Of a stretch of DNA of 34,150 nt, positions 19,801 to 30,300 are shown piece by piece. The stretch comes from a virus: positions 1 to 34,150 of the IMG/VR virus record IMGVR_UViG_3300047551_000777; one strand, given 5' to 3'. How positions within the stretch are numbered: position 1 is the stretch's first letter; each line of letters begins with the position of its first letter. The notes beneath the pieces are model-generated. The model did no database searches and was not told where the DNA came from. It was given only the letters and a program-made list of their open reading frames with translations. Both the position numbers and the translations under genes were made by a program.

Positions 19801-20819
19801 ATACTAAATTAAATATTAATACTCCAACCTATTATAACAATGGTATTATTATATCCACTAATAGTATCTCAACTGTATCTGAAGATTTAACTATATCACC
19901 ATATGCTGGTAAAAAAGTAAATATAAGTGCAACTACTTCCCTGGTTTTACCATCTGGAAATTCATCACAAAGAGGTGCTCCTTCAATTGGATCTGTTAGA
20001 TATAACACAGATTTTCTTTCCTTTGAAGGTTATAACGGAACAAATTGGACTAGTTTGGGTGGCGTAAAAGATGTAGATGGAAATACATACATCATTCCAG
20101 AATCTGCTCCTGGCGCTAATGAAAATATTTTATATTTCTATAACAATGGCAACAATACCCTAAGAGTAACTGAAACAGAATTGTTATTCAAGACTATAGA
20201 TAATATTTCTTCGGATAGCAATAATTTAGATATTAATACTCAGACACTAGGATTGAACAATCTTGCATTTACTATTGACACTAGTTCTTCAACTACTGTA
20301 AAATTATTATCGACATATGCAAATGTTGATTTTGCAATATCTTCTGGTTTAACTTCAGATACTCTTTTAAGATTGAATTCTTCTGGTGATCTTTTAATTA
20401 ATAAATCATACTCAACAGGTTCAACTAATTTTATAAAAATTTTAGATAATGAATTAAAAACTTTTGAATTGGATGATATAAAAACAGAAACAACAGAATC
20501 AATACTTGTAAAAGGAACCACCGATTTTACTTTATTTACTCTTTTTGATCCCTCCATTCACAATGGAGCAAAAGTTATTTTAGTTGCTAATAATCAAACA
20601 ACAAACGATAAAGAAATTATAGAATTTAATATTACATCAAAAGGATCTGATATATATCACACAGAGTATGGAAATATTACTACTGGAAATGATCAAATGT
20701 CGGTATTATTTGATTTTGATCCTTCAAACAATGTTCGTTTAACCGCTACTTTGGATACATTATTATCTTCTGGGAATAATGTTCATATTACTTGCATCAA
20801 AACCATCTTCAAAAAATAA
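16833..20819 (+). CDS. Fibre protein with two cupredoxin-like domains, 1328 residues
   Basis: Virion fibre-type protein. Residues 1-30 hold TLETQRQKINLLAQDVYDL, a short helix followed by a Gly-rich linker, as at the start of baseplate-attached fibres. Three 38-41-residue Gly-Ser-Gly-Tyr repeats follow (about residues 114-230). A cupredoxin-like domain (about 345-443) has H379, C428, H431 and M434, a full type-1 copper set. A second one (about 546-664) has H595, C642 and H649 but no matching Met. Residues 819-916 and 1029-1126 are a duplicated module (GSVRYNT, EGYNGT, DGNTYI, ANENILYFYNN). A carbohydrate-binding-like module lies at about 925-983. The last 100 residues resemble the beta-sandwich that closes many marine phage fibres and, loosely, the C-terminal domain of T4 gp9. 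Metal binding is inferred from residues only. It overlaps the preceding gene by 17 bases; an equivalent of T4 gp9, gp10 or another baseplate-attached fibre is possible. Confidence 0.85.
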   Translation: MPAILRNVAKTDTLETQRQKINLLAQDVYDLGGGSGGGGLSGTFSLSNGTRFAPSLNFTNQQNTGLFLYGNSLSVSSVESETARFNGDDIRYYKTTKIQNAEIDALVIQTEGFGYQPKEYENISVSGGSGSGALVDVTVSPFVGSITNAGSGYIPGTYTNVPLSGGSGSNAEATVTVRGIVGTITSGGSGYTNATYDDVPLSGGNGTGARATLVVTGGAVTTVTITNNGSGYLINNVLSVNNSDLAIPISQGGGTSGGSGFQFTISQSPYVVSNVTPTSNGKGGYVVGNVLSAANTVIGASTPVGTITNAGTGYTNGTYTNIDVYNVPTTTYIVTSVPNPNTPPPVNVYSINGNIQQSLTFTIGNTYRFDLSNVSNDTHPFLILAQNYQPTPDGIQVITKGTPGSTGAFVDVIIGTSVPNNTVLVYSCAAHPGMGSTITCVTGSAGRYGYSAKASLVVSSGSVTSFTITKVGFQYKATDTVSILSLDVGGTGSGFVYTINTASTGSGSGFQYTLSEVGSITLADVRSSGDGYQLEDVLTPSIPFTYKIKSYGYFSSFKFWIDKNDGLGYVQTPTLNLYRGYTYIFDYSDQSNLPHAFNVSVTQDGIHNGGTIFTDGVTVDPLNKTVTLVVSNSTPSTLYYYCAVQASSHSGEGGTINVLTGTPAQLTTAEILIDEITNTNAVTLNLDGSIVSSTLTADSAFLQSAILSSNLSVGNLSLSGTTINTASGNLNLSSAANFYINGGTGKNLYFKNGITDLITVDLSTGDIETEGNISILNNSYLTINEKLKIDNTLIEEIVDVPLTGNGVGITLKPDANKSVFVDATSSFKIPVGSTADRPLDSTQGSVRYNTTTNQYEGYNGTSWASLGGVRDIDGNTYILAESSAGANENILYFYNNSKNTLQISETDVSFYNARNITAYDIDGLLPWQSNTAYALNVEIYTATNVYRVISSGGTTGLSAPTHTSGSVTNGTANLLWLRSVYSDITFSSFNTKLNINTPTYYNNGIIISTNSISTVSEDLTISPYAGKKVNISATTSLVLPSGNSSQRGAPSIGSVRYNTDFLSFEGYNGTNWTSLGGVKDVDGNTYIIPESAPGANENILYFYNNGNNTLRVTETELLFKTIDNISSDSNNLDINTQTLGLNNLAFTIDTSSSTTVKLLSTYANVDFAISSGLTSDTLLRLNSSGDLLINKSYSTGSTNFIKILDNELKTFELDDIKTETTESILVKGTTDFTLFTLFDPSIHNGAKVILVANNQTTNDKEIIEFNITSKGSDIYHTEYGNITTGNDQMSVLFDFDPSNNVRLTATLDTLLSSGNNVHITCIKTIFKK
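17172..17522 (+). repeat. Three tandem 38-41-codon Gly-Ser-Gly-Tyr repeats
   Basis: In-frame units start at 17172, 17286 and 17400, and a partial fourth starts at 17523. Spacings are 114, 114 and 123 bases. Each unit begins with GY, then a (T/E)Y-x-N/D-V/I segment, then (P/V)LSGG or VSGG, then GSG/GTG and a beta strand ending in GSG. The units are recognisably related but diverged at DNA level. They probably form stacked beta hairpins or a beta-helix-like shaft. Confidence 0.8.
19287..20211 (+). repeat. Duplicated 98-codon module inside the 1328-residue fibre
   Basis: Copies at 19287-19581 and 19917-20211 are collinear and share GSVRYNT, EGYNGT, SLGGV, DIDGNTYI/DVDGNTYI and ENILYFYNN. The bases have diverged, with only short identical runs, so the duplication is old. 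A carbohydrate-binding-like module (about 19605-19780) lies between the copies. Confidence 0.75.
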
Positions 20820-20824
20820 AAGTC

Positions 20825-21334
20825 ATGCCAATATCTAAGAAATCTTTTAGTTCTTCTGGTGGTTTTGCTGTAAATGAAACCACAATAATTGACGATACTA
20901 GAAATGTATCTGCCGTAAATACTTTAGAAATTAAAAATAATAATTTTAGTGATGCTACTAGAAAAGAATACATTTTAAAAGGAACTAATACTTCTATTCT
21001 ATCGTTAAATAATGCTACTTCGTATATAAATTTATCATCAAATACAATAAATTTTATAACAGCAAAAATTATAGGAGTCAATAATTCAGGTAATACACAT
21101 TATTCTTTAAAAATAGAATCTGTTGCTTCCTGTGATTCTTCAGGAGACGTTTTGGTGCTTTCTGAATTGCGAACAATTATTGAAGATAGCGTTCCTCTGG
21201 AACAAACGTGGGCAGTATCATTTTATGATTCTGCTACGATAAATTTATTCAGTTATTCTGTTTCTAGATCTGGAACAACTGATACTGTAAAATGGATAGC
21301 TCACGTTGATGTAGTGAGTGTTTTGTGGTCTTGA
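20825..21334 (+). CDS. Small fibre-tip-like protein, 169 residues
   Basis: I start it at the ATG at 20825, six bases after the previous stop. An in-frame TTG at 20792 would overlap the upstream gene and has no support. The N-terminus is MPISKKSFSSSGGFAVNET. From about residue 70 to the end the protein matches the pattern of a beta-sandwich common at fibre ends in marine phages: a core strand (NFITAKIIGV), a strand with YSLKIESVA, then a LRTIIED-type loop, and a final TDTVKWIAHVDV strand. The family reading rests on my recognition of that pattern. It lies between two fibre genes and is probably a small virion protein, for example a cap, adaptor or minor adhesin. No signal peptide, membrane segment or catalytic motif is visible. 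Confidence 0.72.
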   Translation: MPISKKSFSSSGGFAVNETTIIDDTRNVSAVNTLEIKNNNFSDATRKEYILKGTNTSILSLNNATSYINLSSNTINFITAKIIGVNNSGNTHYSLKIESVASCDSSGDVLVLSELRTIIEDSVPLEQTWAVSFYDSATINLFSYSVSRSGTTDTVKWIAHVDVVSVLWS

Positions 21335-21337
21335 TAA

Positions 21338-21344
21338 CTAAATA
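21338..21344 (+). promoter_or_regulatory. Late-promoter-like box before the giant fibre gene
   Basis: CTAAATA at 21338-21344 lies in the 52-base gap between the 169-residue gene and the giant fibre gene, 42 bases before its ATG. It differs from the T4 late consensus TATAAATA only at the first positions. Being in one of the few real gaps and next to the largest gene makes a dedicated late promoter plausible, but short AT-rich boxes arise easily by chance here. Confidence 0.4.
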
Positions 21345-21370
21345 ATACAAGGAAGTTAACTCAACAAATC

Positions 21371-21374
21371 GGAG
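21371..21374 (+). promoter_or_regulatory. Ribosome binding site for the giant fibre gene
   Basis: GGAG stands 12 bases before the ATG at 21387. The spacing is a little long, but no better start lies nearby and the N-terminus looks conserved in type. Confidence 0.5.
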
Positions 21375-21386
21375 CATTGCACTAAA

Positions 21387-24300
21387 ATGAGTTTAGAATT
21401 TAATGCCGATAAACAAATTATAAAAGGTTCCGAACCAAGATTAGTTGGTTCGAGTGAACTGAGTATTAGGGCGGGTAGTGGTTCCGACGAAAAAGAAGTA
21501 GTTAGAGTTCAGTTAGATCCTTCTACAAAGTTACCCAGAGTCGGTGTTAATAGGACTGGAAGAAGAGTAGAAAAAATTACAATAAATTCTGGGTTTAATG
21601 GATCTGGTTATACAATAGCTCCTTCTGTTACATTGAGTGCTCCTCAATTAACTGGTGGAATACAAGCTCTAGCATCTGCTATTATTTCTGCTGGTGCTGT
21701 TGTGGGGATTATTGTCGATAATCCTGGAGATGGATATACTAGTGCTCCAACCGTAACTATTTCTGGAGGAAATGGCAGTGGTGCTGCCGCAACTGCTTTC
21801 TTAGATACTGTAGATTACGAGTTGGATGTTAATGGTGCTATTAGAACTTCCACTTCAATTATTTCAGACACTGCTAGAATTCTAAACCTAGATATTGATA
21901 ATTTTGTCACTGCAGATGCAAAATTTCGCTCTCCTGCGTTAAAAACATACGCCAACAATACAGGAATTTTATGGTCTCCGAATACGTCTGTCAACAAAGG
22001 AGACCAGAGATATTTTGGTGATAATATTTACGAAGCGATAACAGATGGGATTACCGCTTCAATTCCACCAACACATTTAGATGGAGATGTGGTTAATGGA
22101 ACCACAACATTCAAACACATTGGTTTCCGAGTAAATAGCCCATTATTAAAATATTATAATGAATCAATAAAATATCCTCGTTCAGTAACTCCGCCTCTAG
22201 GTGATAGAACAGAAAAAATTGCAACTACAGAATATGTTCTAAATCTTGCTACTAATGACGTTGGTGGTCGTGTTTATGTATCTCAGCAAATTGGTGATGA
22301 CGCTAACGATGGTCGTTCGGCAGTAAATCCCGTAAGAACGATTAAAAGAGCATGTCAAATTGCTTCTCAAACAGTTGGAACAAAAGAAACAGTTGTTATT
22401 TCAGGTGGAGATTATGTAGAAGATAACCCAATTTCCATTCCTCCAGATTGTTCAATTGTTGGTGATAACTTACGTCTTGTAATCGTAAGACCTAACAATC
22501 CCCGTAAACATATGTTTAAATTTGGGGATAAAAATTATGTAACTGGCATTACATTTAGAGATAAAATCGACAGTAATGGTGATCCTATCGCAACATGGGA
22601 TTACGCAATGGTGTTTGATGACAAACAAAGAATATATTATGATGTAAATTCAGGTGGAGATTTTGGAAGAAACTTCCCTGTTGGTCATCAAATTTTTGGT
22701 GTTCCAAAAATCAGAGTAACTTTCCAAACTAATACTGGTCTTACTGCATTAGCAGTTAATGAATATGTAACTGGTGTCAATACTGGTTCTGTTGGTATTG
22801 TTAAATCAGTAACATTTAATTCTGGGAATGTTTCTGGAACAGCTGATGTAGAAATTATCAGTGGTTCTTTCCAAACAGGAGAAACATTTACTTATCCAGG
22901 AGATTCTGCAAAGCCATGGGCAGCAAATACTTCTTTACTCTTAAATTCTTTCGTTTATAATGGCAATAATGTTTATTCAGTAACTGTTGCTGGAACAACA
23001 AGTTCTAGTGGTCCTACTCACGCTACAGGTGCTCAATTAAATGGCACTGCTGAATTAACTTGGATAAGAAGTGTTTATAGTTTCGTTGCTACTGACGTAA
23101 AATCAATTAGAGCTGAAGGTGAAGTTGTATCTCAAAATAAAGATTTAGTTTCAACACTTCCCATAACTAGAATTGATGGATCTCTGCAATCAGATCCAAA
23201 TGTTGATGGTATTGTAATTTACACCAGCCCCCTAATCGGAAGAACAAATACTCATGATTTTAAAGAAAACGAAGAAATTGAAATTTCTGGTCTTCCAACT
23301 ACTTCTCCTGATTTATCTTGGTTGAATGGTAAGCAAAGAGTTTATAAAATAATTAATGATGCCGATGGTAGATCTAGACGAATTGTTATTCCAAAAAAAT
23401 CAGCGACATTTACCGATTCGAATTACATTCCAAATTTAGCAACGGTTAAGAGATATTCATATTCTATTACACTATCGTTACTGAACTCACCAAACAAGTT
23501 TGAGACCACGCCATATGTTTCGAGAAGATTCCAGGATGCTTGCAATCTAATTAGAAATAATATTGAGTTTATTAAAGATGAAACTTATCTACAAATTGCA
23601 GATGAATTTAATCCAAACTTTAGTATTTCATCAATTAAAGCAACTAGCGGAACGGGATCAAATGCTGGTTATGTAATTTTAGAAGTTACAACAAGCGGTA
23701 ATCATGGTTTCTTTGTTGATGATAATGTTACAATTTACAAAAATGGTTTAAATAATGCTATTAATTCTAGTTATCCTGTTTACAGTAGAGTAAGTGATAC
23801 CGTTTTCCAAGTTAGATATTTTGGAACTGTTTCTACTCTCGGATTAACTTCTGGAAATACTTATAATACTTCATCCACTCCAGCACTCTCTGCTTCTGCA
23901 TATGTTCAGAGATCTTTTGTTATTCCAAATGAAACTAAGTGTCGTAGAGATATTGGGCATTTTGTAAATGCTATTATCATGGATTTGGAGTATGGAGGAA
24001 ATTACAACGTTGTAGAAGCTGCTCAAAGATATATTGAAAATGGTCAAATTGGATTTGTTGGAAATGAAATTGCACAAACAGTAAGAGCATTTGAAATTGC
24101 TAGAAAGTTATGTATTCTTGCAATGCGTCGTTGGAGAACACGCAACGGTCAATTGTCTGATCCACTTTACACTCCAGTTTATTCATCTGTTGCGAGATAT
24201 TTTGATCCTACTGTATCTCAAGATACCTCTTCTCCTGCTTGTAATGATGTTTCTTCTGCTATAAACACTTTATCATATTTGTTTGTTGCAATTTTAACAA

Positions 24301-27300
24301 ATAACAGCAGCGGAGCAGCGGGATCGACAACTGGAACTCAATTAGATGCTGGTTATCTCATCCAACGCAACGCTGATTTTATTGCTTCTGAGGCACTAGG
24401 GTATGCTGCAGCAACTTATCCTTCTCTCATTAGTAGTTTAACCGAAGATCAAAAGAGAAAATGCAAGAGAGATATTCGTTTCATCCTTTCTGGATTAACA
24501 CGAGATCTTATATTGGGTGGCAACGCAGGAATCGTTACTGCAGCGGAATCATACTTTACTGGAGCTGCTTTAACTGGAATTCCTTCCAACGAGCTTACCG
24601 CAACTCGTTATGCGTTTGAAAAAGCAAGAGATTTAGCTATACAAGCAATCCGTAACTGGTCTGGTGGAACTGTTGCTACTAGAACTCCATCTGGAGCTAC
24701 TTATGATTCCACCACAGGTGTTCTTACAGTAACATTCCCAGATCCTTCTACTCCTGTAACAACATCACACAAACTTGCGTTTAAAGAAGGTGCGTTAACA
24801 TTCAATTGTTCTTCTAACGGAGGTGGTAATTTAGCTAGCCCACAACCAACAGACAGAAATTATGGAAAGAGTCTTGCCATCACAAATGTAACCTCTTCGG
24901 GTGGAAATACAACAGTTACTGTAAATGTTGGTAACGCTGGAACTGCAACTGGAGTTTCTCATACATTTGTAAGTGCATTAGCAAATGGAACGATAATTAT
25001 TTACGATCCAGTAACGCCTGTTTACGAAACAACAATTACTAGAGTTGAAGATTGGAATATTCTTCTGTATGGATCAAATCCACTTTGCTCTAACGTTGCC
25101 TCTGCTATAACAACAGAAATGCTGTTGTTAGACAATATTTTGAGTGGTTCAATTCTTCCAGGTGCTACAGCAAAAACATATGGCACTCTTTATTCACCTA
25201 CCATTACATATCCAGAAGGAACTCTGTATGATGCAAATAATAGACGTATAACCCCTAGAGGAACATGGGATGATCTACCATATATTGAAGCCTCACCATA
25301 CACTCAGAATGCATCGGTAATTTCATTCTTGGGTGGTAATGGTGCCGAGGTTGATGGTAATAAAGTTGCTCAACCAAACTGCCCATTCCCAGGATTAGAA
25401 CTTAACGGAAGTGCATCTTTCCCAAATCAGGGTAAATCGATGGTTGCCTCTGCATTTACCATCGTATCTTTTGGCGGAACTGGATATAAAATTATTAATG
25501 ATGGTTATGTTCAGTTGGTTTCGGTGTTTGTTATCTTCTGTGCAGATGGTGTTTATGCAGATACTGGTGGATATGCTTCGGTTACTAACTCTGCTACAAA
25601 CTTTGGTATTTACGCTCTAAGAGCAAGAGGATACAGAGAAGAACCATATGTTTTTGATATTGGAACTATTACTAATGTAACCGAATCTGTAACTGGAAAA
25701 ACAGTGTTCACAGTTAGTGGATTAGGAAGAAGACCTTTAGAACATTATGTTGTTAAATTTAATGACTATAGAAATACAAATACTGCCATTGAATATTTCG
25801 TAGATGCAGTAAGTGGTGTTACTGTAGGTCCTCCTTTTACAGCAACATTAACTCTCAATGATACAGCAAGTTTTACTAAATTATCTACCAATTCTGTAGT
25901 TGCAAATTCAAATGCAGAATTTGTTGGAAAGACAATTAAATTACATAGACCATCTATTGTCAACTCTTCATCACATACTTGGGAATTTGCTGGTTCTGGA
26001 ACAAACTATAATGCTTTACCTGAAAATGGTGGAACTAAAATTGAAGCATATGAGCAAGTTTCAGAATTTTATGGTCGTGTATATACTTCAGGAACTGATG
26101 AACTTGGTGACTTCAAAGTAGGTTACTTTGCTCGCATTGAAAACAGAACAGGTGCTATTACTTTCACAGGTACTGTTACAATCTCTGAAGTTGAATTCTT
26201 GAAACTCAAGGGTGGTGATGTTGTTGTTACAGGTTTTGATGCCTCTCCAACATTGGGCGGAGCGTTCACTACCGATTCCAAACTACCTACTCAAAAAGCA
26301 GTTAAAGATTATATTACTAATAATCTTGGTCCTTACATCAACAAACCATATTCCACAAATGCAGTTCCGAGGGCACTCGTAGAACTCACGGATAGTGGTA
26401 AAATTTCTATTGATCAAATTCCTGCTCTTAGACCATTTAATGTATTTACCGTAGCAAATCAAACTGAAAGACTTGCTCTAGAAGGAGCATTGGCTGGTGA
26501 TATTGCTATCCAAGCAGATACAACTACATCATATATTCTCAACAATGATTTAACAAGTTTATATGCTGGATTTACAGTAGATACTGCTCTCCAATTTACC
26601 ATTGGTAATATATTCACTGGTTCTGGAACGGGTGGTCAAATTCAGGCAACTGAGTATAGGCAAGGTGTTGTTTATAAGTTAAATATCACAAATTCTGGTT
26701 CTGGATACACTGTTGCTCCAACTGTAACGATATCTGGTGGTGATCCTCAAGGTGGTGCTGTATCAGCTACTGCTGTTGCCACAATTGCAAATGGTCAAGT
26801 TGTTACTTTAACTATCACAGAAAATAATGGATTTATAGGTGGTAAAGGATATACTACGTCACCAACTGTAACAATTGCTGGTCCTGGTGGAGCAGGAGTT
26901 ACCGCAACTGCGTCAGCACTAATTGAAAGTAGATTATATGGAACAATTGTTAATAATATTAAATTAGAAGATACTGATAACATAACTTCAAACAACACAC
27001 CAACTGGAACAGTTGTTAATGTCAATCGTGTAGTCAATACTTCATCTTCTCTCGCTTCCAATTGGGTTTCATTATCATCCAATCAAATTTCAGCAGATGC
27101 AATTACATCTGGTGTTATTGCTACAACACGTCTCGCAAATAATTCATCTGAAGCAAATTCATTTACTTTCCTGAGAGGAGATCAATCTTATGCTCCTGCA
27201 CTACAATCTATTAAAGGATCCGAAACAAGATATTTTGCTAAGTTAATTCAATCAGCAGCACAAAATTCCAGTACGTTTGTTTTTGCAACAAATGCAAATA

Positions 27301-30300
27301 TATTAAAAGGTCATGGAATTGTTTCAATTACTGGGGTTCCTTTAAACACATCAGTAACCAATGTCTTAACTTCTGGTGGATCCACTACTGTAACAATAAG
27401 TAATCCTTTAACAGCTACTGTTGCCGCTGGAACTGTAATTGAATTTACTAGACCCGCTTCTCCTCTAATTCTAGACAGCCCATATACTATAGGAAGTTTT
27501 ATTGACAGTGTAGTTGTTGCTTCGGGTGGAACTGGATTTACGAATGGAACATACACCGATGTTTCTTTATCTGGGGGAACTGGAACTGGTTTAAAAGCAA
27601 ATATTACTGTTTCTGGAAATAGTGTAACTTCTGTAGTTGTTACAAATGGTGGTATTAATTACACAGGTGATTTTAATATCACAAATGTTCCTGCTGGCAT
27701 AGGATCAGGATCTGGATTGGTGTTGTCTGCTAAATTAGCGACAACATCCAAAAATTATGCTAACACTTCTTTAGATATCAGAAGAGTTGATGATTTAACA
27801 ATTACTGCAGACCCATTTGGAAATGCTGGTATCGCTCGTTTCCAAAAATCACAATTTACAATTGGTGCTTCTGGTAATGGATCAGTAACTCTTAAAACTG
27901 GTGCTGATAGTGGATTGGATGCTGATTTACTTGATGGCGCACAAGGTTCTTACTATCTAAACGCAAGCAATTTAAATCAGGGAGTTGTTTCGGTAGATCG
28001 CTTAAGCGGCACTTATAATATTAGTGTTTCTGGTCAGTCTGGTAACACACTTCGTTTGATTACATCGACCAACAACCCAACTTCATCTCCTTCACCAAAC
28101 TCATTCTCTGAAGGTATTATTGCTGATACCAGAAATAATAGTGCTGACAGTCTAGATGATGGTGGATCTAGACATTTGGTAATGACTCTCAGAAACTTTG
28201 GTTCTGGTTTTGATTCCACTGGAGGCGGAGTAAGGCAACTTGCATTTACTGATAATGACAATATGTGGATTCGTGGATCTGGAACAGGTGTTACCACATT
28301 TGGATCTTGGGCAAAAATCTGGACATCAATCAATGATGGTCCTGGCACTGGATTAGATGCAGACAAACTCGATAACAAGCAAGGTGTCTTTTATCAAAAT
28401 GCTTATAATATTAATGCTGGATTGATATCTGACAATAGATTACCTTCATATCAAAGTGCAAAATCATTTAATAATTCATTAAAGATATTTACAACTACAA
28501 ATAATACTTACTACGACATTTATATTCCTGGATTTGTTTTAACTGCATCTCCTTTCCTTTCTGGTCAACAAGTATTTTTATACAATGTCAACGCACAAAA
28601 CGTTGGTGGTATTACTATTACCAATGTTGTTACTTATAATGATGCTGACGATGCTTTAGATTATACAATAATTTCTGGTGTTTTGACTACTGGTGTATTC
28701 ACTGGAGCAGAAACAATAGGAACTGCATCAAACAGAGTTCCTTTCCAAGATTTCACAATCAGAAATCAAGGAACATTTGAAACAGCATCCCTAGAAAGTG
28801 CAACTGGAACTGCTTTACTCAGATTGGGAAGAAAAGATGGAACTGCTTCATCTCCATCAATTTATTTCAATAGTAGTGCATCTGCAGCAACAAACTACAA
28901 TATAGCATTAATTGCATCTGGTGGTAGTAGCACAGATGGAAGTGGAAATTTAAATATAGTTGCTGGAAGTGTTGATGCAGTTACCATTAACAACCAAAAG
29001 ATTTGGAATGCTGGAAACTTAACTCCTGCTTCAAATAATGTTGCAAACACTGTGGTTCTTCGTGATGGATCTGGCAATTTTGCTGCTGGAACAATTACCG
29101 CTACATTAACAGGTTCTGCTTCCTTGAATGTGTTGAAGACTGGAGATACCATGACTGGTTCTCTAAACATCAGTGGTGCATCGAGCAACCTATCGGTTGG
29201 AGGAACTTCAACATTAACTGGCAATGTAACAATTGGTGCTGGATCTAGTTTAACCGTTGACACAAACACATTATATGTTGACCCAACAAACGATCGTGTT
29301 GGTATTGGATTAACTAATCCAGGAACTAAATTGGAAGTTTCTGGTGCCATTCGTGGTGGTAATTTTGCTCAAAGTCAGACAAATACTGGAGAAGCATGGT
29401 TTGGTAGGGCAGGAGATAGAACACTAGGAACATACACACTACAACTGGGTGGATCTTCTGCCACAGGCACACTGTTTGAAATTGTTGATAGAGCTTGGTC
29501 TAAGGTAATGTATTCCTTGAGCGGTGAAGCTGCTGCGAATACATTAGTTGCTACTTCTGATAGCAGAATTGGTATTGGTAGATCTCCAACTGCAGGTTAC
29601 AAGTTAGATGTCAATGGCACTGCTTTATTCTCTGATGCAGTAACTATTGCTACAACTACCGACCAAATGTTATATCTAAATGCCACAGATAATTCTTGGG
29701 CATACATGGGATTCGCATGGAGCGGAACAAGAAGATACTATTTTGGTTTGGATAGTGGTGGAAATGGTCAACTAACTAGTGATAGCACATCATATAGTTT
29801 AAACATAAATGGTTGGTCTGCCGTAAATATGAACCAGAATTTACAAATTTCTGGTGCAGATAGCGATGGTTTGAGATTATCTGGAACAGCACCGACAATT
29901 ACTTTCCAAGATTCAGATAACAGAAGTGCATTTATTCATGTAAATAGTAATCTTTTCTATATTTTAGGTGGAGCAAATAATGCTGTTGAACCAAACTGGG
30001 CGCAAGTTGCCAATAGTAGATGGCCACTTACGATAGATTTAACTAATAATAATGCAACATTCGGTGGTGCTGTAGATACATCAGCAGGAACATTAAATGC
30101 TCAAAATGGATTGCAATTAAAAACATGGAGCGGTAGTGCAAACTATACTTCAATAACGCATTCTGGGTGGACTGGTTCATCTGATTACGCAATCCTTCTT
30201 TCTAATACAGATCCAAACACATACATTTCAGCAAAATCTGGATCTAGCGTTTTTATTCGTGGTGGTGGTAATGGCACTACTGGTGTTAAAGTTGACCCCT

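Noticed and set aside
20240-20557. 105-codon minus-strand open frame under the end of the 1328-residue gene
   Set aside because: No ribosome site or domain, fully inside a well-supported gene.
20792-20794. TTG as start of the 169-residue gene
   Set aside because: It would overlap the upstream fibre gene by 28 bases and has no support; the ATG at 20825 fits right after the stop.
21335-21386. Terminator in the gap before the giant fibre gene
   Set aside because: There is a short GTTAAC palindrome but no GC-rich stem followed by a T run.
28895-29350. 151-codon open frame on the minus strand inside the giant fibre gene
   Set aside because: It is rich in Val/Pro and mirrors Gly/Thr/Asn-rich fibre codons; no ribosome site and no recognisable domain. 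The plus-strand frame is clearly coding.
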